Shown: piece after piece, positions 1 through 8,193 of the stretch | How positions within the stretch are numbered: the first letter of the stretch is position 1 | How the letters are laid out: each line of letters begins with the position of its first letter | From: an uncultured Oscillospiraceae bacterium | GTDB taxonomy: Bacteria > Bacillota > Clostridia > Oscillospirales > Ruminococcaceae | Length of the DNA: 21,853 nucleotides | Assembly (NCBI GenBank): GCA_900548355.1 | Contig: URKR01000032.1 | Span: forward strand, 1 to 21,853 | Reading direction: 5' to 3' | The notes under the pieces: generated by a model | Told to the model about the DNA's origin: nothing | Database searches by the model: none | What the model saw: only the letters and a program-made list of their open reading frames with translations | Position numbers and translations under genes: made by a program

Positions 1-43
1 GCCCCGGGCGCACAGGCCCGCGGGCGGATGGTTTGGCTTGCAT
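1..43 (-). CDS. possible 5' end of next operon gene (partial)
   Basis: A minus-strand ATG at 41-43 follows the fabZ stop by 8 bases and opens a frame that stays open to the window edge (14 codons, beginning M-Q-A-K-P-S). A weak GAGG lies 6 bases upstream. The short peptide matches no start I know for AccB or AccC, the two carboxylase genes one would expect nearby. It may be the next gene of the fatty-acid operon or a chance open frame. Confidence 0.2.
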   Translation of the reverse strand, partial: MQAKPSARGPVRPG

Positions 44-51
44 GGCAGGCC

Positions 52-513
52 TCACCCGCGGTCAACAATCGCGAAGGTCAGTTCGGCGTTGACGGCGCGC
101 TGGCCGTCCACCCAGGCCGTCGCCTTGCCGACGCCGACCGGGCCGTGCCGTTCGATCAGCTCACATTCCAGGGTGAGCACATCACCGGGGACAACCTGGC
201 GGCGGAACCGCGCGTTCTTCACCCCGCCGAACAGCGCAAGCTTGCCCTGCGCGCCTTCCTCGCTGAGGGCGGCAACCGCGCCGCACTGGGCCAGCGCTTC
301 CAGGATCAGCACGCCGGGCATGACGGGCTGGCCGGGGAAATGCCCCTGGAAGAAGGGTTCGTTCATGGTGACGCACTTGACGCCGCGGGCCCACTGGCCG
401 GGGGTGTAATCGGTGATTTTATCCAGCAGCGCAAACGGATAACGGTGGGGCAGGATCAACGCGATCTGCGCAGCCGTCAGCGCGCGCGGCGGGTCGTTTG
501 GAACAATCGCCAT
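52..513 (-). CDS. fabZ: 3-hydroxyacyl-ACP dehydratase FabZ
   Basis: Cytoplasmic hotdog-fold dehydratase that removes water from 3-hydroxyacyl-ACP to give trans-2-enoyl-ACP in fatty-acid elongation. The 153-residue length is usual for FabZ. The [11 protein letters not shown] motif is at 21-31, and the catalytic segment [15 protein letters not shown] has the active-site His58 and Glu72 of the following EALAQ motif. The start is supported by GGAGG lying inside the last codons of fabF, 8 bases before ATG. Only 3 bases separate the fabF stop from this ATG, so the two are surely co-transcribed and probably translationally coupled. FabA is less likely because the protein is short and no fabB is present. 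Confidence 0.97.
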   Translation of the reverse strand: MAIVPNDPPRALTAAQIALILPHRYPFALLDKITDYTPGQWARGVKCVTMNEPFFQGHFPGQPVMPGVLILEALAQCGAVAALSEEGAQGKLALFGGVKNARFRRQVVPGDVLTLECELIERHGPVGVGKATAWVDGQRAVNAELTFAIVDRG

Positions 514-516
514 TGC

Positions 517-1758
517 TCAGCCCTCCCAGCGCTTGAAGATGACCGCGGCATTGTGGCCGCCAAAACCGAGCGAATCGCTCAGCGCATATTCAACCTGTTC
601 GGCAACGCCCTGGTTCGGGATGTAATCAAGATCGCAGGCCGGGTCAGGCTGCTGCAGGTTGATGGTGGCCGGCAGGAAGCCTTCGTGCAGCGCCAGGGCG
701 GTGAAAACGCCCTCCACGCCGCCGGCCGCGCCAAGCAGGTGGCCGGTCATCGACTTGGTCGAAGAAATGCGCAGCTTGGCGGCATGGGCGCCGAAAGCCG
801 CCTTGATCGCCGCGGTTTCACAGGAATCGTTGAGCGGGGTGCCGGTGCCGTGGGCGTTGATGTAGCCGATGGCTTCAGGCGCAAGGCCGGCGTCCGCCAA
901 AGCCAGCTGCATGCAGGCCGCGCCGCCGACGCCGCCCGGGGCCGGCGCCGTGATATGGTGGGCGTCGCAGTTGGTGCCGTAGCCCACAACCTCGGCATAG
1001 ATCCTGGCGCCGCGGGCCTTGGCATGCTCGAGCTCCTCAAGCACAAGCAGGCCGGCGCCTTCGCCGATGACAAAGCCGCCGCGCTCGGCGTCAAACGGGA
1101 TCGAGGCGCGGTTCGGATCGGTCGCGGTGGTCAGCGCCTTCATGCTGGTGAAACCGCCGACACCCAGCGGCGAGATGCAGCTTTCCGCACCGCCGGCAAT
1201 GGCCAGGTCTTCGTATCCGTCGCGGATGCGGTGGAACGCATCGCCAATCGCATTGGTGCCGCCCGCGCAGGCCGTGACCGGCGCATAGCAGTAGCCTTTC
1301 AGGCCAAAGCGGATTGCAATCTGACCGGCGGCCATGTTGGCAATCGTCATCGGCACAAAGAAGGGGCTGACCCGGTCAAAACCCTTCTGCTCGCCCTTGG
1401 CATGCTCTTCCTCCATGTTGGGCAGGCCGCCGATGCCGGCCGAAACGATTGTGGCAAACCGGGCGGCGTCCTCCTGTTCCATCTTGATGCCGGCGTCGGC
1501 CATCGCCTCAATGGCGGCGGTCAGGGCGAACTGGGTGAAGCGGGCCATCTTGCGGCATTCGCGCTTGTCAAGGACTGCGGCGGGGTCAAAGTTCTTGACT
1601 TCGGCCGCGAGCTTGGTCTTGGAATTGCTGGTATCATACAGGGTGATGGGGCCAACGCCGCACACCCCCTGTTTGACGGCGGCCCAGCTTTCGGCCACCG
1701 TGTTGCCGGTGGGGTTAACGGTGCCCAGGCCGGTGATGACGACTCTGCGTTTGTCCAT
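517..1758 (-). CDS. fabF: beta-ketoacyl-ACP synthase II FabF
   Basis: Elongating condensing enzyme: it joins malonyl-ACP to acyl-ACP with loss of CO2. The 413 residues cover the whole thiolase fold. The Cys-His-His triad of KAS I/II enzymes is visible as Cys164 ([14 protein letters not shown]), His303 ([11 protein letters not shown]) and His340 ([15 protein letters not shown], with Lys335). This triad separates it from FabH, which uses Cys-His-Asn. The start [14 protein letters not shown] is typical, with GGAGG 8 bases upstream. A 194-base gap to fabG is unusually long for this tightly packed operon. It is the only KAS I/II gene in the window, so it probably serves all elongation cycles. Confidence 0.97.
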   Translation of the reverse strand: MDKRRVVITGLGTVNPTGNTVAESWAAVKQGVCGVGPITLYDTSNSKTKLAAEVKNFDPAAVLDKRECRKMARFTQFALTAAIEAMADAGIKMEQEDAARFATIVSAGIGGLPNMEEEHAKGEQKGFDRVSPFFVPMTIANMAAGQIAIRFGLKGYCYAPVTACAGGTNAIGDAFHRIRDGYEDLAIAGGAESCISPLGVGGFTSMKALTTATDPNRASIPFDAERGGFVIGEGAGLLVLEELEHAKARGARIYAEVVGYGTNCDAHHITAPAPGGVGGAACMQLALADAGLAPEAIGYINAHGTGTPLNDSCETAAIKAAFGAHAAKLRISSTKSMTGHLLGAAGGVEGVFTALALHEGFLPATINLQQPDPACDLDYIPNQGVAEQVEYALSDSLGFGGHNAAVIFKRWEG

Positions 1759-1952
1759 GATGGAATCCTCCGAATGATTCTACGTTTTGTATAATCGTGA
1801 GAGCTTTGGCTGAAATAGACCTAAAAATATACCCATGAAAAATTGTGGTGGACCGCACGCCGGTAGCGTGCCGGAAAAGCATGGGCCGCCCCTGCGACCC
1901 CAGCCCGATGCACCGCAATTTTTCTCATTTTTGGCGGCTTACCGGCCGCCGC
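1759..1952 (-). other. fabG-fabF intergenic leader with AT-rich stretch
   Basis: The largest unexplained gap inside the fab operon. In transcript order it holds a 6-bp inverted repeat (1933-1938 with 1945-1950), a second one (GCACGC at 1854-1859 with GCGTGC at 1865-1870), then an AT-rich stretch at 1781-1845. On the plus strand ACCTAAA (1819-1825) equals one half of the palindrome at 7985-8010. No good -35/-10 pair is seen; TATATT on the minus strand (1826-1831) is a weak -10. It may be an attenuator, a weak internal promoter or merely spacing. No convincing gene lies here. Confidence 0.35.
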
Positions 1953-2711
1953 TCACATCCCCATCCCGCCATCGACGCAGAGGACCTGGCCGGTGACGTA
2001 GGAGGCGGCGGGGCTGGCGAGGAAGGCCACGGCGGCGGCGACCTCCTCCGGGTTGCCGACACGGCCGGCCGGCACGCCGGCAAGGGCGGCGGCCTTGGCG
2101 GCTTCGGGCATGGCCTGGGTCATATCGGTCGCGATGAAGCCGGGGGCCACCGCGTTGACCGTGACGCCGCGGGCGGCAAACTCCTTGGCAAGGCTTTTGG
2201 TCAGGCCGATGAGGCCGGCCTTGCTGGCGGCGTAGTTGGTCTGGCCGGCGTTGCCGTGCAGGCCGACGACGCTTGAGATGTTGATGATGCGGCCGTAGCG
2301 CTGGCGCATCATCCGCTTGGCGGCGGCCTTGCAGCAGAAGAAGGCGCCTTTGAGGTTCGCGCTGATGACCTTGTCGAAGTCCTCCTCCTTCATCTGGAGG
2401 ATCAGCTTGTCGGCCGTGACGCCGGCGTTGTTGACAAGCACATCCAGCCGGCCGAAAGCCTTGGCGGCCGCTTCGACCAGGGCCGTACAGGCGGCGGGGT
2501 CGGTCACATCGGCCTGGTGGGTTACCGCTTCCACGCCCTTTTCCCGGCAGGCGGCGGCGGTTTCCTCGGCCGCGGCCGCGTTGCCGGCATAGTTGACGCA
2601 GACGTTGAAGCCGGCTTCGGCCAGAGCCAGGCAGATCGCGCGGCCAATGCCGCGGCTGCCGCCGGTGACAAGGGCGGCCGGGCGGTCGTTCATTTCCATG
2701 TTGGCAGCCAT
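1953..2711 (-). CDS. fabG: 3-oxoacyl-ACP reductase FabG
   Basis: NADPH-dependent short-chain dehydrogenase that reduces 3-ketoacyl-ACP to the 3-hydroxy form, cytoplasmic. The 252-residue protein has the cofactor motif TGGSRGIG at 16-23, NNAG at 94-97, and the catalytic tetrad Asn119, Ser147, Tyr160, Lys164 (YAASK) with the 13-residue Ser-Tyr spacing of FabG. The C-terminal [12 protein letters not shown] is characteristic. The start is set by AAGGAGG inside the last codons of fabD, 7 bases before ATG. This ATG is 2 bases after the fabD stop, which suggests coupled translation. A second in-frame ATG four codons in (MEMND) has no such site. Context makes FabG rather than another dehydrogenase nearly certain. 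Confidence 0.97.
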   Translation of the reverse strand: MAANMEMNDRPAALVTGGSRGIGRAICLALAEAGFNVCVNYAGNAAAAEETAAACREKGVEAVTHQADVTDPAACTALVEAAAKAFGRLDVLVNNAGVTADKLILQMKEEDFDKVISANLKGAFFCCKAAAKRMMRQRYGRIINISSVVGLHGNAGQTNYAASKAGLIGLTKSLAKEFAARGVTVNAVAPGFIATDMTQAMPEAAKAAALAGVPAGRVGNPEEVAAAVAFLASPAASYVTGQVLCVDGGMGM

Positions 2712-2713
2712 CT

Positions 2714-3652
2714 TCAGCCCTCCTTGACGGCGGCAAGCGCCTTGGCGAATTCTTCGGCCGTTTCGACGGCGTAGCAGGTCATTGCGCTGCCGACGGTTTT
2801 CTTGATAAAGCCGCTGATCGCATGGCCGGGGCCGACTTCGACGACGGTGTCAACGCCGAGGTCAGCCAGGCGGCGGATCGTATCCTCAAGATAGACGCTG
2901 TTCTGCACCTGGCGGACGAGCAGGTCGGGGATTGCGTCGGTCTCGGCCTTTTCATGGCCGAGGCAGTTGAAGAGCACCGGCAGCTGCATCGGTTTGAACT
3001 CAACCGTCTTGAACCGCTCTTCGAGCGCGTCGCCGGCCGGGTGCATGAGGCTGGTGTGGAACGGGCCGCTGACCTTGAGCGGCACGCAGCGCTTGGCGCC
3101 GGCCGCCTTGGCGAGCTCGGCCGCCTTCTCGACAGCGGCCTTCTCGCCGCCGATGACGAGCTGGCCGGGGCAGTTGTAGTTGCAGATCTGGACGCAGCCG
3201 AGCGCCGATGCCTCCTCACAGCAAGCCTGGAGCTTGTCACGGTCAAGCATGAGGACGGCGGTCATGCCGCATGCAAGGCCCTCGCTGGCTTTCGCCATCG
3301 CCTTGCCGCGGAAGGCCACGAGCTCGACGGCGGTTTTCGCGTCAAAGACGCCGGCGCACTCAAGCGCCGAATATTCGCCGAGCGAGAGACCGGCCGCAAA
3401 GGCCGGGGCGACGCCGGCTTCGCGGAACATCGCGGTAACGCCGGCCGCAAAGGCAACCATGCAGGGCTGGGTGTACTGGGTCTGGTTGATGACGCCGTCT
3501 GCATCGGTAAAGCAGACTTCTTTGAGGTCGAAATCGACAGCCGCGGCGGCCTCGTCAAAGACGGCGCGGAACGCCGGGCTCTGCTCATACAAATCGGCCC
3601 CCATGCCGGCGTGCTGGCTGCCCTGGCCGGCAAAGACAAATGCTACTTTCAT
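2714..3652 (-). CDS. fabD: malonyl-CoA:ACP transacylase FabD
   Basis: Transfers malonyl from CoA to the ACP phosphopantetheine arm, feeding FabH and FabF. The 312 residues match the family length. Visible landmarks are FVFAGQGSQ at 5-13, the nucleophile elbow [10 protein letters not shown] with Ser90, Arg115 (VAFRGKAM) that binds the malonyl carboxylate, and His199 (GPFHTSLM) of the Ser-His pair. The residue before the nucleophile is Leu where the textbook motif has His (GHSLG); I recall this variant in clostridial FabDs. It sits 19 bases after fabK and 2 bases before fabG. Confidence 0.97.
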   Translation of the reverse strand: MKVAFVFAGQGSQHAGMGADLYEQSPAFRAVFDEAAAAVDFDLKEVCFTDADGVINQTQYTQPCMVAFAAGVTAMFREAGVAPAFAAGLSLGEYSALECAGVFDAKTAVELVAFRGKAMAKASEGLACGMTAVLMLDRDKLQACCEEASALGCVQICNYNCPGQLVIGGEKAAVEKAAELAKAAGAKRCVPLKVSGPFHTSLMHPAGDALEERFKTVEFKPMQLPVLFNCLGHEKAETDAIPDLLVRQVQNSVYLEDTIRRLADLGVDTVVEVGPGHAISGFIKKTVGSAMTCYAVETAEEFAKALAAVKEG

Positions 3653-3671
3653 GGTCTTCTCCTTCTCTGCG

Positions 3672-4619
3672 TTACAGCTTCCCTGTCAGCCCTTCCATCT
3701 CGCCGAGGCGGGCTTTGCAGCCGTCCATCAGGCCGGCGAGGATCTCGGCCACAGGGCGGATGTCATGCAGCATGCCGGCGACCTGGCCGGCCATCAGGCT
3801 GCCGGTGTCGGTGTCGCCGTCAAACACGGCGCGGCGCAGGCTGCCAAGCGTGAACTTTTCAAGCTCCATCTTGTCGGCGCCGGCCTTCTCCTGGCGGACA
3901 TACTCGCGGGCCATCTTGTTTTTGAGCACCCGGACCGGGGTGCCGCCGATGCGGCCGGTCACGATGGTGTCGCTGTCCTTGGCTTTGAGCAGGGCCTTTT
4001 TGTAGTTTTCGTGGATCGGGCATTCCTGCGAGACAAGCAGACAGGTGCCGACCTGGGCGCCGCAGGCGCCCAAGGCAAGCGCCGCGGCCAGCTGGCGGCC
4101 GTCCGCAATGCCGCCGGCCGCGATGACCGGCAGGTCAACCGCGTCGATGACCTGGGGCACAAGGGCCATTGTCGTCATTTCGCCGACATGGCCGCCGCTT
4201 TCGGTGCCTTCGGCAATCACGGCGTCAACGCCGGCCTTGGCCAGGTGTTTGGCCAGCACGGCCGCCGCGACAACCGGGATCACGATGATGCCGGCTTCCT
4301 TCCATTTGGCGACATACTGGCCGGGGTTGCCGGCGCCGGTCGTGACGACGGGCACCTTTTCCTCGACAACAATCCGGGCGAATTCATCGGCGCAGGGGTG
4401 CATGAGCATGATGTTGACGCCGAAGGGCTGGTCGGTCAGTTCACGGCAGCGGCGGATGTGGGCGCGCAGCTCGTCGCCGCTGCGGATACCGCCCGCGCCG
4501 ATCAAACCGAGCGCACCGGCGTTGGAGCAGGCGGCCGCAAACTCACCGGTGGCGATGTTCGCCATACCGCCCTGGATAATCGGGTATTTTGTGCCAAGAA
4601 TCTCATTGAGCAGTTTCAT
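3672..4619 (-). CDS. fabK: FMN-dependent enoyl-ACP reductase II FabK
   Basis: Reduces trans-2-enoyl-ACP to acyl-ACP, the last step of each elongation cycle, using FMN and NAD(P)H. It is a TIM-barrel protein of the nitronate-monooxygenase superfamily. I start it at the ATG giving MKLLNEILGTKYPIIQGGM (315 residues), because AAAGGGG lies about 11 bases upstream. A longer frame reaching 4673 would overlap fabH and adds a non-conserved tail. The motif GTESGGHVGEM holds His144, at the same number as the catalytic His of pneumococcal FabK. AGGIADGR at 168-175 fits FMN-phosphate binding. No fabI or fabL is in the window. FabK-type organisms are intrinsically insensitive to triclosan, which targets FabI. 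Confidence 0.95.
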   Translation of the reverse strand: MKLLNEILGTKYPIIQGGMANIATGEFAAACSNAGALGLIGAGGIRSGDELRAHIRRCRELTDQPFGVNIMLMHPCADEFARIVVEEKVPVVTTGAGNPGQYVAKWKEAGIIVIPVVAAAVLAKHLAKAGVDAVIAEGTESGGHVGEMTTMALVPQVIDAVDLPVIAAGGIADGRQLAAALALGACGAQVGTCLLVSQECPIHENYKKALLKAKDSDTIVTGRIGGTPVRVLKNKMAREYVRQEKAGADKMELEKFTLGSLRRAVFDGDTDTGSLMAGQVAGMLHDIRPVAEILAGLMDGCKARLGEMEGLTGKL

Positions 4620-4641
4620 CGTAAACCGTTCCCCTTTCTGT

Positions 4642-5604
4642 TCATGCTTTTGCGCCTGTGTTGAACGAATCACCGACAGTGAACGCCATGCCGGCCCAGG
4701 TCAGACCGCCGCCGAAGCCGACGCAGGCGACCCGCATGCCGGCGCGCAGCTTGCCGGTTTCGGCCAGTTCATGCAGGGCCACCGGCACGCTGGCCGCGCT
4801 GGTGTTGCCGAAGCGCTCCATGTTTTTGTAAAACTTGGCGGGGTCGGCCTTGAGCTTTTTGACGCAGTGGTCAATGATGCGGCCGTTCGCCTGGTGGCAG
4901 ACCACCCAGTCCAGATCGTCAAGGGTGAGCCCGCTTTCCTCCATGACGGCGTGCAGGCTGCGGGGCAGCGCATCCACCGCAAACCGGAACACCGCGCTGC
5001 CGTCCATCTTGATCGGGCCGCCTTCGGGCACCTCGATCGCAAGGTCGCCGCGGGCGCCCAGGTCCACGGCAAACGGCGCGTCGCAGAGCTTAAAGACGCC
5101 TGCGCCGGCCGCATCGCCAAACAACACGCAGGTGCTGCGGTCGGTCATATCCATCAGGCGGGACAGATGCTCGCACCCGATGACCAGCGCGTACGGCCGG
5201 CTGCGGTCGGCCCGTGCAGCCAGCAGGCCGCGGGCGACCGCCGCGCCGTACACAAAGCCGGAGCAGGCGGCATTGATATCAAGCACCGGGATATCCTGCG
5301 CCAGGCCGAGTTCCTGCTGGATCAGGCAGGCGTTGCTTGGCGAAAGGTAGCGCCCGGAGATTGTGGCGCACAGGCAGCAGCCGATTTCCTTGGGATCAAG
5401 GCCGCTGTTTTCAAGCGCCTGGCGCGCCGCGCCGATTGCCATTGTGCCGGAATCTTCCCCCTCGGCGCAGAAACGCCGCTGGCGGATGCCGGTGCGGGTG
5501 GAGATCCATTCGTCGCTGGTCTCCACAATCTTGCTCAAATCGTCGTTGGTCACAACCTTGGCGGGCAGGTAGGCCCCGGTCGCAATCAGCTGGAATCCTT
5601 CCAT
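4642..5604 (-). CDS. fabH: beta-ketoacyl-ACP synthase III FabH
   Basis: Starts fatty-acid chains by condensing an acyl-CoA primer with malonyl-ACP. The 320-residue protein has the KAS III triad Cys114 (INAACSGF), His237 (CHQAN) and Asn267 (FGNTSAAS), and Arg37 in the STRTGIRQRR segment. GGGGG lies 6-7 bases before ATG. It is separated from accA by 164 bases carrying an inverted-repeat element, and is followed 22 bases later by fabK. Primer preference (acetyl or branched) cannot be read from the sequence. Confidence 0.97.
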   Translation of the reverse strand: MEGFQLIATGAYLPAKVVTNDDLSKIVETSDEWISTRTGIRQRRFCAEGEDSGTMAIGAARQALENSGLDPKEIGCCLCATISGRYLSPSNACLIQQELGLAQDIPVLDINAACSGFVYGAAVARGLLAARADRSRPYALVIGCEHLSRLMDMTDRSTCVLFGDAAGAGVFKLCDAPFAVDLGARGDLAIEVPEGGPIKMDGSAVFRFAVDALPRSLHAVMEESGLTLDDLDWVVCHQANGRIIDHCVKKLKADPAKFYKNMERFGNTSAASVPVALHELAETGKLRAGMRVACVGFGGGLTWAGMAFTVGDSFNTGAKA

Positions 5605-5661
5605 GTTGTTCCCCCGTTATGTCATAGGTTCGTCATTTCCTGGCCATGTACCTGGCGAAAA

Positions 5662-5770
5662 AATTAAAAATTAAGAATGAAAAATGAAAAATGCGGTGAA
5701 CGGCGGCCCTCGGCCGCCAAAGATGCGCTGCGCGCCCCGGATTTTTCATCTTTCATTCTGCATTTCAATT
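5662..5770. repeat. inverted-repeat element between accA and fabH
   Basis: Two AT-rich arms of about 32 bases (5662-5693 and 5739-5770) are imperfect reverse complements: by eye about 25 positions agree, including GAATGAAA and GATGAAAAAT type blocks. They enclose a GC-rich core with a 7-bp hairpin, GGCGGCC (5702-5708) and GGCCGCC (5712-5718). The outer right end overlaps the accA stop codon. The layout is that of a small non-coding palindromic repeat of MITE or REP type. In the transcript it would fold into a long stem and could lower or protect expression of the downstream fab genes. Confidence 0.6.
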
Positions 5771-6764
5771 ACAGGCCGATCTGGCGGTACTTCTTGTACC
5801 GCTGTTCGGCCAGGGCCTTGCCGCCCATTTTGCACAGCTCGGCCAGGTGGCGTTCCAGCACGGTATCCAGCACGGCAAAGAGCTTGTCGTGGTCGCGCTG
5901 CGCGCCGCCGAGCGGCTCGGGGATGACCTCCTCCACAACGCCGCCCTGGTAAAGGTCCTGCGCGGTCAGCTTCATGACCTCGCACGCCTCGCCGCTGCGG
6001 GAGGAATCCTTCCACAGAATACTCGCAAAGCCTTCGGGGCTCAGAACCGAGTAGACGGCGTTTTCCAGCATGAGGATGTGGTTTGCCACGCCGAGCGCCA
6101 GGGCGCCGCCGCTGGAGCCTTCACCGGTGACCACCGCGATGACCGGCACGCTCAGCGCGCTCATCTCGGCCAGGTTGCGGGCGATCGCTTCGCCCTGGCC
6201 GTGTTCCTCGGCCTGTTTGCCGGGGTAAGCGCCCGGGGTGTCGATGAAGGTGATGATCGGCCGGCCGAACTTTTCGGCCTGTTTCATCAGGCGCAGCGCT
6301 TTGCGGTAGCCTTCGGGTTCGGGCATGCCGAAGTTGTAGCGCATATTTTCCTCAAGCGTCGAGCCCTTGCGGTGGCCGATGACGGTGACCGGCATACCCT
6401 TGTAGCGCGCAATGCCGCCGAGGATCGCGGCGTCCTCGCCGCTGTGGCGGTCGCCGCGTTGCTCAAAGAAATCGGTGAAGAGGACGCTGATAAACTCATC
6501 AATATGGGGGCGGGCCGGGTGCCGCGCCAGGAAGACCCGGTCAGCCGGGGTGAGTTCGGCGCAGGATTCCAGCAGCTCGCCGCGTTTGGCGACAAGCTCG
6601 GCCATTTCGGCCGATTTGGCGATGCCGCCATCCGGCTGGGGGCCGACCGATTCGGTGCCGAGGATCTCTTCCTCCGGCATATCGGCGGCTTCGGGTGCAG
6701 CCGCGCGCAGCGTTTCGATCTGCGCGTCGATGGCTTCGACTTCCTTCAAAATTTCCTTAATCAT
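5769..6764 (-). CDS. accA: acetyl-CoA carboxylase carboxyltransferase subunit alpha
   Basis: Alpha half of the carboxyltransferase that, with AccD, moves CO2 from biotin on AccB to acetyl-CoA, making malonyl-CoA. The 331-residue crotonase-fold protein has an N-terminal helical region (1-20), DTPGAYPG at 175-182 and [12 protein letters not shown] at 214-225, whose backbone amides form the oxyanion hole. A Glu/Gly-rich insertion-like stretch (29-50) is less conserved. Its ATG overlaps the accD stop by four bases (ATGA), the classic sign of coupling, which helps make the 1:1 subunit ratio. The stop codon abuts an inverted-repeat element, so the repeat may have arrived at the very 3' end of the gene. 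Confidence 0.97.
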   Translation of the reverse strand: MIKEILKEVEAIDAQIETLRAAAPEAADMPEEEILGTESVGPQPDGGIAKSAEMAELVAKRGELLESCAELTPADRVFLARHPARPHIDEFISVLFTDFFEQRGDRHSGEDAAILGGIARYKGMPVTVIGHRKGSTLEENMRYNFGMPEPEGYRKALRLMKQAEKFGRPIITFIDTPGAYPGKQAEEHGQGEAIARNLAEMSALSVPVIAVVTGEGSSGGALALGVANHILMLENAVYSVLSPEGFASILWKDSSRSGEACEVMKLTAQDLYQGGVVEEVIPEPLGGAQRDHDKLFAVLDTVLERHLAELCKMGGKALAEQRYKKYRQIGL

Positions 6765-7645
6765 GCGCTGTGTTTCCTCCCCTGGGTGTGCAGCTGCAAA
6801 AGCAGCGCGAGGGTCTTCTTCATCTCGGCGCGGGGCACGACCTGGTCCACGAAGCCGTGCTCAACCAGGAATTCACTGGTCTGGAAGCCCTTGGGCAGCT
6901 TTTCGCCGATTGTCTGCTCAATCACGCGGGGTCCTGCAAAGCCGACAAGGGCGCCGGGTTCTGCCAGCGTGATATCGCCCAGGCTGGCGAAGCTTGCGGT
7001 GACGCCGCCGGTGGTGGGGTGGGTCAGGTAGGAGATGTACAGCCCGCCTTTTTGCTGGAACCGCTGGATCGCCGCGCTGGTCTTGGCCATCTGCATGAGG
7101 GAGAAGATGCCCTCCTGCATGCGGGCGCCGCCGCTGGCCGAAAAGATGATGAGCGGCAGCTTCTTGTTTGTCGCATATTCCACCGCGCGGGTGATCTTTT
7201 CACCCACGGCGGTGCCCATGCTGGCCATGAAAAAGCGGCTGTCCATCACACAGGCAACGCAGGGCGCCCCGCCGATCTTGCCGGTGGCGGTGACAACGGC
7301 TTCCCGCAGGCCGGTCTTGGCCTGCTGGGCGGCGACCTTTTCAGGGTAGCCGGGGAAGTTGAGCTCATCCTTGCCGACAAGCTCGGCGTCGAGCTCACGG
7401 AAGGTGCCGTGGTCCAGCACAAGGCTCAGGCGGTAGTACCCGCCGATCGGCTGGTGGTGGCCGCAGTTGGGGCAGACGTAGAGGCTCTGGGCCCAGACCT
7501 GGCGGGTGGCGCGGCGCTCGCACTTTTTACACATCAGGAATTGCGGGGCCTGCCAGCGCGGCGCATCGGTGCCGGCGTCGCGCTTGGCCTTCAGCTGGAA
7601 CACCCGTTCGCGGGTGCCGGCGGCAAACATCTTGCCTACGTTCAT
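6761..7645 (-). CDS. accD: acetyl-CoA carboxylase carboxyltransferase subunit beta
   Basis: Beta half of the carboxyltransferase. The 294 residues begin with a zinc ribbon, Cys39-x2-Cys42 and Cys58-x2-Cys61 (CKKC and CPNC), the hallmark of AccD. The crotonase core has [12 protein letters not shown] at 168-179 and [13 protein letters not shown] at 208-220. GAGGAGG lies about 8 bases before ATG. The gene stands 40 bases after acpP. The biotin carrier and biotin carboxylase genes, often next to accD in clostridia, are not in this window. Confidence 0.97.
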   Translation of the reverse strand: MNVGKMFAAGTRERVFQLKAKRDAGTDAPRWQAPQFLMCKKCERRATRQVWAQSLYVCPNCGHHQPIGGYYRLSLVLDHGTFRELDAELVGKDELNFPGYPEKVAAQQAKTGLREAVVTATGKIGGAPCVACVMDSRFFMASMGTAVGEKITRAVEYATNKKLPLIIFSASGGARMQEGIFSLMQMAKTSAAIQRFQQKGGLYISYLTHPTTGGVTASFASLGDITLAEPGALVGFAGPRVIEQTIGEKLPKGFQTSEFLVEHGFVDQVVPRAEMKKTLALLLQLHTQGRKHSA

Positions 7646-7685
7646 ACGTCTGTCCTCCTCTTCGGGTTGCGGGGTATCGGGTGGA

Positions 7686-7916
7686 TTATTCAGCGTGCTC
7701 GGTGACGTAGTTGAAGATGTCGCCGACGGTCTTCATGTTGGGCAGCTCTTCGTCAGGGATCGAAACGCCGGTGGCTTCCTCGATGGCCATGTTCAGTTCG
7801 ACGGCGTCGAGGCTGTCCGCGCCGAGATCATCGGCGAGGTTGGCTTCCATCGTGATCTTGTCGGCGTCAGCGCTGAGGGTTTCCACAATAATGTCTTTGA
7901 GTTCTTCGAAAGTCAT
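7686..7916 (-). CDS. acpP: acyl carrier protein
   Basis: Small acidic carrier on which fatty acids are built; holo-ACP synthase attaches phosphopantetheine to the Ser of DSL. The 76-residue protein has LGADSLDAVEL with Ser35 as the attachment site, and very many Asp/Glu residues on the predicted helices. AAAGGAG lies 8 bases upstream of ATG. It is the first gene of the fatty-acid operon, downstream of a consensus promoter and palindrome. The leading position suits the high ACP demand. A dedicated polyketide carrier is unlikely in this context. Confidence 0.97.
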   Translation of the reverse strand: MTFEELKDIIVETLSADADKITMEANLADDLGADSLDAVELNMAIEEATGVSIPDEELPNMKTVGDIFNYVTEHAE

Positions 7917-7984
7917 GGGGAATTCTCCTTTTCTATGTATGGCAATTTGATGCGGTGCCCGCCCCTGCCGGGGCAGGCTGCCGA

Positions 7985-8010
7985 TTTTACCTAAATTTAT
8001 TTAGGTAAAA
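7985..8010. promoter_or_regulatory. perfect palindrome, candidate fatty-acid operon operator
   Basis: Two 12-base arms, TTTTACCTAAAT (7985-7996) and ATTTAGGTAAAA (7999-8010), are exact reverse complements around a 2-base centre. It begins about 5 bases after the expected start of the acpP transcript, where a bound repressor would block the polymerase. It is an AT-rich island in GC-rich DNA. The position is like that of FapR or FabT sites in other Firmicutes, but the sequence is neither published box as I remember them, and no regulator gene is in the window. Confidence 0.65.
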
Positions 8011-8020
8011 AGACGATGTT

Positions 8021-8048
8021 ATTATACACCCGCCCCCACATTTGTCAA
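8021..8048 (-). promoter_or_regulatory. promoter of acpP-acc-fab operon
   Basis: On the minus strand TTGACA (8043-8048) and TATAAT (8021-8026) are both perfect sigma-70/sigma-A hexamers with a 16-base spacer. Start of transcription is expected near 8014, about 100 bases before acpP. It is among the best promoters in the window, as expected for a highly expressed operon that would need a repressor for control. Confidence 0.85.
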
Positions 8049-8193
8049 GCAGGCAGCGGCCTGCGGCCGCACGGTTCGGCGTCTTTCACAAATTTCTGCC
8101 GGACGGGCCGGCGGTTTTCCAAAATTCACTGCATACAAAGCGGCTGCCGCGGCCCGGCCGGTCGCATTTTCTCCGCCGCCGGGGAAAACAGGG

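Noticed and set aside
28..1794. Long plus-strand open frame of 588 codons over fabZ-fabF
   Set aside because: It is antisense to two genes with complete catalytic motifs; long antisense frames are expected where third positions are GC-rich. The peptide is Arg/Gly/Ala-rich with no recognisable domain.
1933..1950. Hairpin after fabG as a terminator
   Set aside because: The 6-bp stem is followed by AAAAATGAG on the minus strand, not by a T run, and fabF-fabZ clearly belong to the same pathway.
8056..8070. GCGGCC-TGC-GGCCGC upstream of the acpP promoter as terminator of the amidohydrolase gene
   Set aside because: No T run follows on either strand; more likely a chance GC-rich palindrome.
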